Assembly: GCF_004765805.1 (NCBI RefSeq)
Contig: NZ_SBIU01000003.1
Coordinates: forward strand, 806,001 to 870,000
Direction of reading: 5' to 3'
Source: Halorussus halobius
GTDB taxonomy: Archaea; Halobacteriota; Halobacteria; Halobacteriales; Haladaptataceae
Length of the DNA stretch: 64,000 nt
Shown: positions 1 through 7,201 of the stretch, piece by piece
How positions within the stretch are numbered: position 1 is the stretch's first letter
Layout: each line of letters begins with the position of its first letter
Position numbers and translations under genes: made by a program
The notes under the pieces: model-generated
Told to the model about the DNA's origin: nothing
What the model saw: the letters and a program-made list of their open reading frames with translations, nothing else
Database searches by the model: none

Positions 1-324
1 CTCGACCCTGCGCGCCACCGAAGGGGCGACGCGCTCGACGAGCGCCATCGCGTCGCGGGCGTCGGACGCGAGCCCCGACGAGACCTCCCGGGCCACCACA
101 GGCTCGCCGTCGCGGTAGAGCGCGACCCGGAACCCCCGCCAGTCGACGGTCGCCTCGTCGGCGGGTTCGGGCAGGTCGACGGCGGTACCCGCCTCGGTCC
201 ACCCGTCGTCGCGCCGGTAGTCGAGTCGGACGGTCGCGGCCCCCAGTTCGTTGCCCTCGCGCCGGTAGGAGACCCGCGCTCGGAGCCGCGGGTGGGCGAC
301 GAGCGTGTACTCGTGGTCGAACAC
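1..324 (-). CDS. Hypothetical protein, 3' end outside the window (partial)
   Basis: An open frame runs from a GTG start at 324 off the left edge, giving 108 codons. The protein begins VFDHEYTLVAHPR and has a repeated pattern of charged beta strands (ARVSYRREG, VRLDYRRDDG, RVALYRDGE) followed by a helical stretch near the visible end (ASDARDAMALVERV). Codon use is that of a real haloarchaeal gene, with G or C at almost every third position. No ATG lies in frame upstream, so GTG is the only reasonable start. I do not recognise the family. It is transcribed divergently from the VTT-family membrane gene that starts at 435. Confidence 0.6.
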   Translation of the reverse strand, partial: MFDHEYTLVAHPRLRARVSYRREGNELGAATVRLDYRRDDGWTEAGTAVDLPEPADEATVDWRGFRVALYRDGEPVVAREVSSGLASDARDAMALVERVAPSVARRVE

Positions 325-434
325 GGGGGCACTATCGGCCCGACGGGCATGAGTCTGTTCGCCGGCCGGGGTCGAGCCGTAGCGGTTCCGCCGGCTCCGG
401 TGCCCCCACCCCGGCCGAAGACAAAAAGCTAACA

Positions 435-1019
435 ATGGGGTCCTCCCTCTTCCCGAGCGTGTTCACGCCCAGCGTCCACGTGCTGTTCGAACTGCCGTCG
501 TTCGGGGGGTTCGAGTGGATGGCGCGGCTCGTCGAGACCGCGACGGGATGGGTCGGGCTGGGCATCATCTTCGTCTACTCGTTTCTCATCGCGTTCGCGC
601 TCCCCGGCGTGAGCGAGGTGGTGCTGGCCGCCCCGCTCGACCTGGGCCTCTCGGAGCCGGTCAAGTACGCGGTCATCATCGTCGTCAGCGGCCTCGGCAA
701 GGCCGCCGGCAGCGTCCTGGCGTTCCACATCGGCCAGGAGGCCAAGGAGTCGGGACCCATCATCCGGTGGCTCCGGCGCTCGCGGTTCGACGTCATCGAG
801 TGGTCCGAGCGCAAGACGGTGCAGGTCGCCCAGAAGTGGGGCTACCTCGGCATGGCGCTGGCGCTGTCGGTCCCCTTCTTCCCCGACACCATCTCCATCT
901 ACGCGTTCGCCATCCTCGAAGAGGACTACACCAAGTTCGCGCTGGCGACGTTCGCGGGGAGCGTGGGTCGACTCCTCGTCACGATGGGGCTCGTCGGCGG
1001 CGCGCTGCTCGCGTTCTGA
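435..1019 (+). CDS. VTT-domain (YqaA/DedA-like) membrane protein
   Basis: A 194-residue integral membrane protein. Hydrophobic segments lie near residues 38-60, 72-98, 133-155 and 170-194. The glycine-rich stretch SGLGKAAGSVLAFHIGQ and the later SVPFFPDT, followed by FAGSVGRLL, have the pattern of the VTT (SNARE-associated/DedA) superfamily, in particular the short YqaA-like branch. Members are proposed lipid scramblases or transporters in the cytoplasmic membrane; the substrate here is unknown. The ATG at 435 is the first in frame after the upstream gap. A second VTT-superfamily gene of a different branch lies at 50492-51139. Confidence 0.75.
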   Translation: MGSSLFPSVFTPSVHVLFELPSFGGFEWMARLVETATGWVGLGIIFVYSFLIAFALPGVSEVVLAAPLDLGLSEPVKYAVIIVVSGLGKAAGSVLAFHIGQEAKESGPIIRWLRRSRFDVIEWSERKTVQVAQKWGYLGMALALSVPFFPDTISIYAFAILEEDYTKFALATFAGSVGRLLVTMGLVGGALLAF

Positions 1020-1220
1020 CGACGCCGGTTGCCGGACGGGGCACCGCACGCGGATACGCGCGACAACGACTCGGTGCGCTCGGCGAATCCAGCAGCGTCC
1101 CGGCGTCGGAGAGCGCGCCGAGGGCTTTCGAGAACCCGCCGTCACTCGGACTCGCCTCTCCGAACACCGTCGGCGGACCGAAAGCGGGGGTTTTTCAGTC
1201 CGGGTCGCGTCCGTCGAGGT

Positions 1221-1616
1221 ATGCAGGGTAATCTGCCGCCGGAAGCACAGGAGAAACTCGAAGAGCTACAGGACCTCCAGGACACGGCCCAGCAAGTCGC
1301 GGTCCAGAAGAATCAGGCCGAGACCCAGCTCAACGAGGCCCGGACCGCGCTCGACGAGCTCGACGACATCGACGAGGACACCACGATGTACCGCGAGGTC
1401 GGCGAGCTGTTCGTCAAGACCGACTACGAGCAGGCCGAGTCCGACCTCGACGAGAAGGTCGACAGCCTCGAAATCCGCGTCGAGACCCTCGAAAAGCAGG
1501 AGGAGCGCGTCCAAGAGCAGTTCGAGAGCCTCCAGTCCGAGCTCCAGAACATGCTCGGCGGCGGTGGCGGCCCCGGCGGCCCGCAGGGACCGGGCATGGG
1601 CGGCCCCGGCGCATAG
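1221..1616 (+). CDS. pfdB: Prefoldin subunit beta
   Basis: This 131-residue protein is the beta subunit of archaeal prefoldin, the jellyfish-shaped cytosolic chaperone that holds unfolded proteins and hands them to the thermosome. It starts [13 protein letters not shown] and has the family layout: N-terminal coiled coil (residues 1-55), a short beta hairpin ([10 protein letters not shown]), and a C-terminal coiled coil to about residue 115. A flexible Gly/Pro-rich tail follows ([16 protein letters not shown]), longer than in many archaea. The ATG at 1221 matches the normal family N-terminus. The stop codon directly abuts the next start, so the two genes are almost certainly co-transcribed. 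Confidence 0.95.
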   Translation: MQGNLPPEAQEKLEELQDLQDTAQQVAVQKNQAETQLNEARTALDELDDIDEDTTMYREVGELFVKTDYEQAESDLDEKVDSLEIRVETLEKQEERVQEQFESLQSELQNMLGGGGGPGGPQGPGMGGPGA

Positions 1617-1898
1617 ATGCCGACCGACGACGAGCGGGCCGCAGGCGACGACCAGTCCCCGACCGACGACGAGGTCGTCCGGACGGCCGCCGAGGCCGCC
1701 GAGGGACTCATCTTCTCGCGGCTGTCGAACTCGGCGGTTCGCGACGTCGACGTGACCGTCAACTTCGAGGACGGCATCCTCGACGTGGACGTCTACCTCA
1801 ACGCGCCCGAGGCCGGCGACGAGGAGCAGGTCGCCGAGGACGCCGCGCTCGCGGCCCGGTCGGCGGTCGACGACCTGTTCGCCGACGTCGAGGACTGA
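1617..1898 (+). CDS. Small conserved protein next to prefoldin (DUF3194-like)
   Basis: A 93-residue acidic protein. The pattern EVVRTAAEAAEGLIFSRL followed by two strands (VRDVDVTVNFEDGILDVDV) and a C-terminal helix matches, from memory, the small archaeal DUF3194 family commonly found beside the prefoldin beta gene. Its function is unknown. The ATG at 1617 follows the pfdB stop with no gap, which implies translational coupling. The neighbourhood suggests a link to chaperone function, but nothing in the sequence shows a catalytic or metal-binding site. Confidence 0.75.
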   Translation: MPTDDERAAGDDQSPTDDEVVRTAAEAAEGLIFSRLSNSAVRDVDVTVNFEDGILDVDVYLNAPEAGDEEQVAEDAALAARSAVDDLFADVED

Positions 1899-2044
1899 GC
1901 CCCGGCCGGCGGTTTTTCGAGCGCCGCGCTCCCGACTACTCACGTTTTCGTCCCCGTCCGACGCTCTCCGGAAGCGACAGACCAAAGACGGCGGCTCGTG
2001 ACTGTTAGTACCATGCCAGCGTCGCGAACCACCGCTCCACGACC

Positions 2045-2049
2045 GGAGG
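2045..2049 (+). promoter_or_regulatory. Shine-Dalgarno GGAGG deciding the start at 2054
   Basis: GGAGG lies four bases before ATG at 2054. Clear ribosome-binding sites are uncommon in this window, where many genes look leaderless. It supports ATG 2054 over the earlier ATG at 2013, which opens only a 14-residue frame that ends inside the ATGA at 2054-2057. Confidence 0.6.
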
Positions 2050-2053
2050 CACG

Positions 2054-3751
2054 ATGACCGAGACCAACGAGGCGCTCGTCGACCAGTTGGAGGCCCTCGG
2101 CGTCGAGTACGTGTTCGGCTACCCCGGCGGTCGCGCCATCGAACTGCTCGACGAGCTCCCCGAGTCCGACGTGGACGTGGTCCGGCCCCGCGACGAGCGC
2201 GAGGGCAGCGTGATGGCCGAGGTGTACGGCCGGCTCACCCAGACGCCGGGCGTGCTCACCGGACAGGGGCCGTGGATCGGCAGTCTCGGCGCTATCGGCC
2301 AGATGGAGGCCCGGCTCTCCTCGTCGCCGATGGTGGTCCTGACCGAGGCCAGCGAGCGCGGCGACTACTCCACGCTCGCGCCCTACCAGCAGGCCCGGGG
2401 CGACTACGGCGGCCTCGACCTCCCCTCGATTCTCGACGGCGTGACCAAGGAACACTGGTTCCCCCGCTCGCCGACCGAGACCCTCCGGAGCGTCCAGTTG
2501 GCGTTCAAGCACGCCACCGCCGGCCGGCCCGGCCCCACGGCGGTCGTCCTCGACGGCGACGCCATCACCGAGGAGGTGCCCGACGAGTCGATTCCGCCGG
2601 TCTGGGACGCCGACGAGCAGGTCCGCAACTGGGACGCCGCGCCGACCGACGACGACGTGGCCGACGCCGCAGGCGCGCTCGCCGACGCCGAGCGTCCGGT
2701 GATAATCGCGGGCAACGGCGTCCACGCGGCGCAGGCCTACGACGAGTTGGAGGCGGTCGCCGAAGCCTACGACGCGGTCGTGACCACCTCGTATCTGGGC
2801 AAGTCCACCATTCCCGAGACCCACGACCTCGCGGCGGGCGTCATCGGCTCGTTCGGCCACGAGGGCGCGAATCAGGCCGTGAGCGAGGCCGACTGCCTGC
2901 TGGTGGTCGGCTGCCGGATGAACCCGATGGACACCAACTGGCAGGCCCCCGAGTTCGTCCGACCCGACGAGCAGACCATCGTCCACGCCGACGTGACCAC
3001 GAAGAACGCGGGCTGGGTGTACCCCGCCGACGTGGGACTCATCGGCGACGCGACCCAGAGCCTGCGGGCGCTCGCCGAGGCCGGCGGCGGGGACAACGAC
3101 TGGGCGCGCGACCGGGCCGCCGAGGCCCGCGAGTCGTTCCACGCGCCGGCCTGTGACTCCGACGCCTCGCCCATCAAGCCCCAGCGGGCGGTCACGGAGA
3201 TAGAGCGCGTCGTCGACGAGGACACCATCGTCACGGCCGACTCGGGCAACAACCGCTTCTGGCTGCTCAACTACCTCCAGACGCCCGGCACCCGGACCTA
3301 CTTCGGGTCGGGCGGCGTCGGCGGGATGGGCTGGGCCACGCCCGCCGCCGTCTCGGCCGCGATTACGACGGACCGCGACGTCATCGGCGTCGCGGGCGAC
3401 GGCGGGTTCACGATGACGATGACCAGCGTCGAGACGGCCGTCGAGCAGGGCGTCGCGCCCACCTTCGTCGTGCTCAACGACACCAGCCTCGGGATGGTCC
3501 GCCAGATGCAGGACGGCGAGGACGACATCGCGGGCGTCGAGTTCCACGACACCGACTTCGTGACCGTCGCGGAGGGGTTCGGCGCGAACGGGGTGCGCGC
3601 GACCACGCCCGACGAACTCGCCGACGCGCTCCGGGAGGGGAAGGCCTCGGACGTGCCCACCGTCATCGACGCGCGCATCGACCGCGAGGAGGAGATGGCC
3701 GACCAGCTACAGTCGTCGTTCTACGCGGACGTGGGCGGCCTCCACGAATAG
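2054..3751 (+). CDS. TPP-dependent enzyme of the acetolactate synthase family
   Basis: A 565-residue protein with the three-domain layout of the pyruvate oxidase/acetolactate synthase large-subunit family. Residues 1-170 form the pyrimidine-binding domain with YPGGRAIELLDEL and the catalytic Glu48 in RPRDEREGSVMAEVYGR. The middle domain covers about 195-345. The C-terminal domain binds the diphosphate and Mg2+ through GDGGF near residue 447 and the asparagine of VVLND about 28 residues later. The reaction is decarboxylation of a 2-oxo acid with transfer of the carbon unit, but the acceptor cannot be read from the sequence. No regulatory small subunit (ilvN) is adjacent, so this is probably not the biosynthetic acetolactate synthase. 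The gene sits 135 bp upstream of a tryptophanase on the same strand. Confidence 0.85.
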   Translation: MTETNEALVDQLEALGVEYVFGYPGGRAIELLDELPESDVDVVRPRDEREGSVMAEVYGRLTQTPGVLTGQGPWIGSLGAIGQMEARLSSSPMVVLTEASERGDYSTLAPYQQARGDYGGLDLPSILDGVTKEHWFPRSPTETLRSVQLAFKHATAGRPGPTAVVLDGDAITEEVPDESIPPVWDADEQVRNWDAAPTDDDVADAAGALADAERPVIIAGNGVHAAQAYDELEAVAEAYDAVVTTSYLGKSTIPETHDLAAGVIGSFGHEGANQAVSEADCLLVVGCRMNPMDTNWQAPEFVRPDEQTIVHADVTTKNAGWVYPADVGLIGDATQSLRALAEAGGGDNDWARDRAAEARESFHAPACDSDASPIKPQRAVTEIERVVDEDTIVTADSGNNRFWLLNYLQTPGTRTYFGSGGVGGMGWATPAAVSAAITTDRDVIGVAGDGGFTMTMTSVETAVEQGVAPTFVVLNDTSLGMVRQMQDGEDDIAGVEFHDTDFVTVAEGFGANGVRATTPDELADALREGKASDVPTVIDARIDREEEMADQLQSSFYADVGGLHE

Positions 3752-3886
3752 GTTCCCCCTCGCGGTCCCGCCCGCCGCCACACCCGTCGCGCGATGCCCA
3801 GACCCGTCGCCCAGTCGCCGTGACCAGTCACTGCCGAACGTGGCTGTCGCGCAAGTAATACGGTTCTCGCGGGCGATTTCGGTTTC

Positions 3887-5284
3887 ATGCGAGCGTACAA
3901 GTCGAAGGTCGTCTCCCCGATTCGGTTGCCCGACCGCGAGGAACGAGTCGCCGCCCTCGAACGGGCGGGGTACAACGTCTTCGAACTCGACTCGGCGGAC
4001 GTGTACGTCGACCTGCTGACCGACAGCGGGACGGGGACGATGAGCGAGTCCCAGTGGGCCGCGATGATGCGCGGCGACGAGGCCTACGCCGGCAGCGAGA
4101 GCTTCGACCGCCTGCAGGACGCGGTCTCCGAGGTGATGGGCTTCGAGCGCATCGTGCCCGCCCATCAGGGCCGGGGCGCGGAGAACGTCCTCTACGGCGC
4201 GCTGGTCTCGGAGGGCGACTACGTGCCGAACAACACCCACTTCGACACGACCCGGGCGCACGTCGCCAACAACGGGGCCGAGCCGGTCGACTGCCCGCTC
4301 GACGGCGCGCTCGGGGACGAATCCGGGGGCGACGCCGACGAACGCCGATTCCCGGGCGACCTCGACGTGGCGAAGGTGCGCGCCCTCGCCGACGAGGTGG
4401 GCAGCGAGCGCATTCCGGCCGTGGTCGTGACCCTCACGAACAACTCGCTGGCGGGCCAGCCTGTCGGCGTCGAGAACGTCCGCGAGGCCGCCGCAGTCGC
4501 GGACGACCTCGACGCCACGTTCGTCGTCGACGCCTGCCGGTTCGCCGAGAACGCCTACCTCGTCCGGGAGCGCGACCCCGAGTACGCCGACTGCTCGGTG
4601 GCCGAAATCGCGCGCGAACAGCTCTCGCACGCCGACGCGGTCGTGATGAGCGGCAAGAAAGACGGGCTGGTCAACGTCGGCGGGTTCGTCGGCATCCGCG
4701 ACGACCCCGCGCTCGACGACCTCTACGAGCGCGCCCGCGAGCGTGGCATCCTGTTCGAGGGGTTCACGACCTACGGCGGGATGGCGGGCCGGGACGTCGA
4801 GGCGATGGCGGTCGGGCTCCGCGAGGCGGTCGAGGAGCGCTACGTCGCCGACCGCGTGGGGCAGGTCCAGCGCCTCGGCGACCTGCTGGCCGACCGCGAC
4901 GTTCCGGTGGTCCGCCCGACCGGCGGCCACGCGGTGTACGTCCGCGCCGACGAGTTCCTGCCCGACATCCCCCGCGAGCAGTTCCCCGGGCAGGCGCTGG
5001 CCTGCGAACTCTATCGGGAGGGCGGCGTCCGCGCGGTCGAACTCGGCAGCTTCGCGTTCCCCGACGCCGACCGGCCGGAACTCGTCCGGCTCGCGCTCCC
5101 CCGCCGGACCTACGGCGCTGACCACCTCGACCACGTCGCCGAGACGTTCGACGCGGTGGCCGAGCGCCGCGACGCGGGCGAGATTTCTGGGCTGGAGATA
5201 GTCGACGAGCCGGGGATGCCCGAACTGCGCCACTTCAGCGCCCACCTCCGGCCGGTCGAGACGGAGGAGGCTGAGGCGGCGTGA
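3887..5284 (+). CDS. tnaA: Tryptophanase (beta-eliminating lyase)
   Basis: A 465-residue PLP enzyme of the tryptophanase/tyrosine phenol-lyase family, which splits L-tryptophan into indole, pyruvate and ammonia. Family features seen are VPAHQGRGAENVLYGAL near residue 86, NNTHFDTTRAHVANNGA, and the PLP site MSGKKDGLVNVGGF, where one of K257/K258 forms the Schiff base (the second by homology with characterised enzymes). FVVDACRFAENAYLVRER carries the conserved Asp and Arg of the cofactor pocket. Length and order match the bacterial enzymes. Tryptophan rather than tyrosine as substrate is inferred from overall similarity. The trpCBA genes lie 15 kb away, so the organism appears able both to make and to break down tryptophan. 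Confidence 0.88.
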   Translation: MRAYKSKVVSPIRLPDREERVAALERAGYNVFELDSADVYVDLLTDSGTGTMSESQWAAMMRGDEAYAGSESFDRLQDAVSEVMGFERIVPAHQGRGAENVLYGALVSEGDYVPNNTHFDTTRAHVANNGAEPVDCPLDGALGDESGGDADERRFPGDLDVAKVRALADEVGSERIPAVVVTLTNNSLAGQPVGVENVREAAAVADDLDATFVVDACRFAENAYLVRERDPEYADCSVAEIAREQLSHADAVVMSGKKDGLVNVGGFVGIRDDPALDDLYERARERGILFEGFTTYGGMAGRDVEAMAVGLREAVEERYVADRVGQVQRLGDLLADRDVPVVRPTGGHAVYVRADEFLPDIPREQFPGQALACELYREGGVRAVELGSFAFPDADRPELVRLALPRRTYGADHLDHVAETFDAVAERRDAGEISGLEIVDEPGMPELRHFSAHLRPVETEEAEAA

Positions 5285-5625
5285 GGGCCGCGGTTGCGGT
5301 GCGGGGCGGTCGTGGTGCGGGGCGGTTGCGGTGCGGGGCGGTCGTGGTGCGGGGCGGTTGCGGTACTGTGCGGTTTCATCGGTCGAGGCAGTAGTTTGCT
5401 TCTACCCCTCACGACGGCATCGACTACTACTCCGGCTACATCGACTACTACTCCGGCTACATCGACTACTACTCCGGCTACATCGACCGCTATTCCGGGT
5501 GATTCCGAGCTAGCTTCTCCCGACGCCTCTGAGAGACCGCAGCCTCGCCCTCCCCAGCCTCCTCACTCCCTCGCTCCGCTCGGTCGTTCGTCCCTCGCGC
5601 GCGTTACTCGCACGCGCCAAGCGGA
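5285..5625. repeat. Composite intergenic repeat element (copy A)
   Basis: This gene-free stretch holds a structured non-coding element. From left to right: five imperfect 16-bp tandem units (5291-5370, type cggttgcggtgcgggg); a left arm at 5369-5401 ending in cggtcgaggcagtag; a spacer filled by a 21-bp tandem repeat (5418-5501); a right arm at 5507-5541 (gagctagcttct then gagagaccgca) that is a diverged inverted partner of the family arm; and a module starting gcctcgccctccccagcct (5542-5560) with ccctcgcgcg about 30 bp on. The element near 57.8 kb has the same order of parts, and single arms occur at 42.9, 24.3 and 25.0 kb. Nothing more is seen from 5626 to 5678. Confidence 0.75.
5418..5501. 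repeat. 21-bp tandem repeat, three perfect copies and one decayed
   Basis: The unit catcgactactactccggct plus a final a begins at 5418, 5439 and 5460 without a mismatch. A fourth, diverged unit occupies 5481-5501. The unit length is a multiple of three but no credible gene spans it. It sits exactly between the two arms of the intergenic element. Confidence 0.9.
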
Positions 5626-5678
5626 AAATCTCGGAAATTCGCGTGTAGAAGATTCGCGTACTGCGTTTCGGCGGTTGC

Positions 5679-5954
5679 TCACACCCCGTCCACCGTCTCA
5701 CGGTACGCCCGAACGTCCGCCAGCGCCTCGTCCACCGCCTCGGCTCCCTCGTCGTCCAGTTCGCCCCGCACGTCCTGCAACCCGTGTTCGAGGCGAGCGA
5801 GACTGCCGTGGTCCGGGCCGCGGTCGCCCTCGGCCATTCCGCGGACGCGCTCGGCGAAGCCGTCGAGTCGGTCGTCGGCGTCGGGGCTGGCCGCGCTCTC
5901 GCGGGCGGTTTCGAGCGATTCGGCGGCGCTTCGGAGCGGGTCGTCGTCGGTCAC
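5679..5954 (-). CDS. Small haloarchaeal protein of unknown function (DUF7553-like)
   Basis: A 91-residue acidic, almost entirely helical protein (TDDDPLRSAAESLETAR, then DRLDGFAERVRGMAEGDRG, ending in ADVRAYRETVDGV). The motif DRGPDHGSLARLEHGLQDV resembles, from memory, a widespread haloarchaeal family annotated DUF7553. The GTG at 5954 is preferred to an upstream ATG at 5981 because it gives the expected short N-terminus. It has no signal peptide, membrane segment or metal site. It lies 83 bp downstream of the aldo/keto reductase gene on the same strand. No function can be inferred. Confidence 0.7.
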   Translation of the reverse strand: MTDDDPLRSAAESLETARESAASPDADDRLDGFAERVRGMAEGDRGPDHGSLARLEHGLQDVRGELDDEGAEAVDEALADVRAYRETVDGV

Positions 5955-6037
5955 AATCGAACGTACGAACGAGGCGCGCAAAACCGTTTTCCTGTGGCGA
6001 GGTTCGGCACGGCGAACGCGACGACGGCGTTACCGTC

Positions 6038-7012
6038 TCACTCGTGACTCGACACCTCGACCGGCTCGTAGGGCTCTTCGAGGTACGCCATGTCGCCCGA
6101 CGAGAGGTCGATTTCGAGCGCCTCCACCGCGTCTTCGAGGTGCTCGACGCTCGTGGTGCCCACGATGGGCGCGTCGACCCAGTCCTTGTGGAGGAGCCAC
6201 GCCAGCGAAATCTGGGCCATCGTGACGCCCTTGTCGGCGGCGAGTTCGCCGACGCGCTCGTTTATCTCGTCGCCGCCGCCCTCCCGGTAGGGGTGCTCGT
6301 AGAGGTACTGCTCGGTCTCGCCCCGGGTCGTGGCGTCGATTTCCTCGTGGGGTCGGGCCAGGTACCCGCGCGCGAGCGGGCTCCACGGCAGCACGCCGAT
6401 GCCCTCCTTCTCGCAGAGCGGGAGCATCTCGCGCTCCTCCTCGCGGTAGGCGAGGTTGTAGTGGTTCTGCATCGTGACGAACCGCTCCAGTCCCAGCGCG
6501 TCGCTCTTGTACAGCGCCTCCGCGAACTGGTGGGCCCACATCGAGGAGGCCCCGACGTACCGGACCTGCCCCCGGCGGACCGCGTCGTCGAGCGCGCGTA
6601 GCGTCTCCTCGATGGGCGTGTCGTAGTCCCAGCGGTGAATCTGGTAGAGGTCGACCGTCTCCATCCCGAGGCGGTCGAGCGACTTCCGTAGCTCCTGCTC
6701 GATGGCCTTCCGCGAGAGGCCGCCGGAGTTGGGGTCGTCGTCGTCCATCTGGAAGTAGCCCTTCGTGGCGACCACGCTCTCGTCGCGCCGGCCGTCGAGC
6801 GCCTCGCCCAGCACGCGCTCGCTCTCGCCGTTCGAGTACATGTTCGCCGTGTCGAAGAAGTTGATTCCCAGTTCGATGGCGCGCTCGATTATCTCCTCGC
6901 CCTCCTCGGGGTCGAGCACCCACGGCCGCCAGTCGCTCGACCCGAAGCTCATCGTCCCGAGACAGAGTCGACTGACCGTCGTGCCGGTGTCGCCCAGCGT
7001 GGTGTACTCCAT
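6038..7012 (-). CDS. Aldo/keto reductase
   Basis: A 324-residue NADPH-dependent oxidoreductase of the aldo/keto reductase superfamily, which reduces aldehydes and ketones. All four catalytic residues are present: Asp54 and Tyr59 (FDTANMYSNG), Lys84 (VATKGYF) and His126 (YQIHRWD). The C-terminal cofactor region reads APIVGTTSVEHLEDAV. The relationship is to the bacterial YajO/Tas-like branch. Start ATG 7012 gives the family N-terminus MEYTTLGDTGTTVSRLCLG; the open frame runs 56 codons further upstream without family similarity. The physiological substrate is unknown. Confidence 0.9.
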   Translation of the reverse strand: MEYTTLGDTGTTVSRLCLGTMSFGSSDWRPWVLDPEEGEEIIERAIELGINFFDTANMYSNGESERVLGEALDGRRDESVVATKGYFQMDDDDPNSGGLSRKAIEQELRKSLDRLGMETVDLYQIHRWDYDTPIEETLRALDDAVRRGQVRYVGASSMWAHQFAEALYKSDALGLERFVTMQNHYNLAYREEEREMLPLCEKEGIGVLPWSPLARGYLARPHEEIDATTRGETEQYLYEHPYREGGGDEINERVGELAADKGVTMAQISLAWLLHKDWVDAPIVGTTSVEHLEDAVEALEIDLSSGDMAYLEEPYEPVEVSSHE

Positions 7013-7201
7013 GCCACCACCCTCGCGCGACGGGACCAAAAAGGTGGGCTCCCCGACAGCGGTCGTGTCAGATGTGTGGACCCGGCGGGATGCGAGTCCC
7101 CGAATAGCCCTCGACGCGAGCGCGCCTCGCCCGTTCAGTCCGCCCTCAGGTCGCGTCGCTCGGGACGAGCCCGCGGTCATTTCGCCGTGGCATCGCCGCG
7201 C

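Noticed and set aside
2013-2057. 14-codon leader peptide before the TPP enzyme
   Set aside because: ATGA overlaps of short frames arise often by chance in GC-rich DNA; the main gene has its own Shine-Dalgarno sequence. A similar 25-codon frame at 53628-53705 before the GT4 gene was rejected for the same reason.
1940-3547. 535-codon open frame on the minus strand opposite the TPP enzyme
   Set aside because: It is the antisense shadow of a real gene with strong third-position GC; the translation is Arg/Val/Gly-rich without domains. The same applies to the many long frames opposite other genes, for example 27355-28563 and 34798-37410.
5418-5501. CRISPR-like array
   Set aside because: The 21-base units are directly adjacent without spacers, and there are no cas genes.
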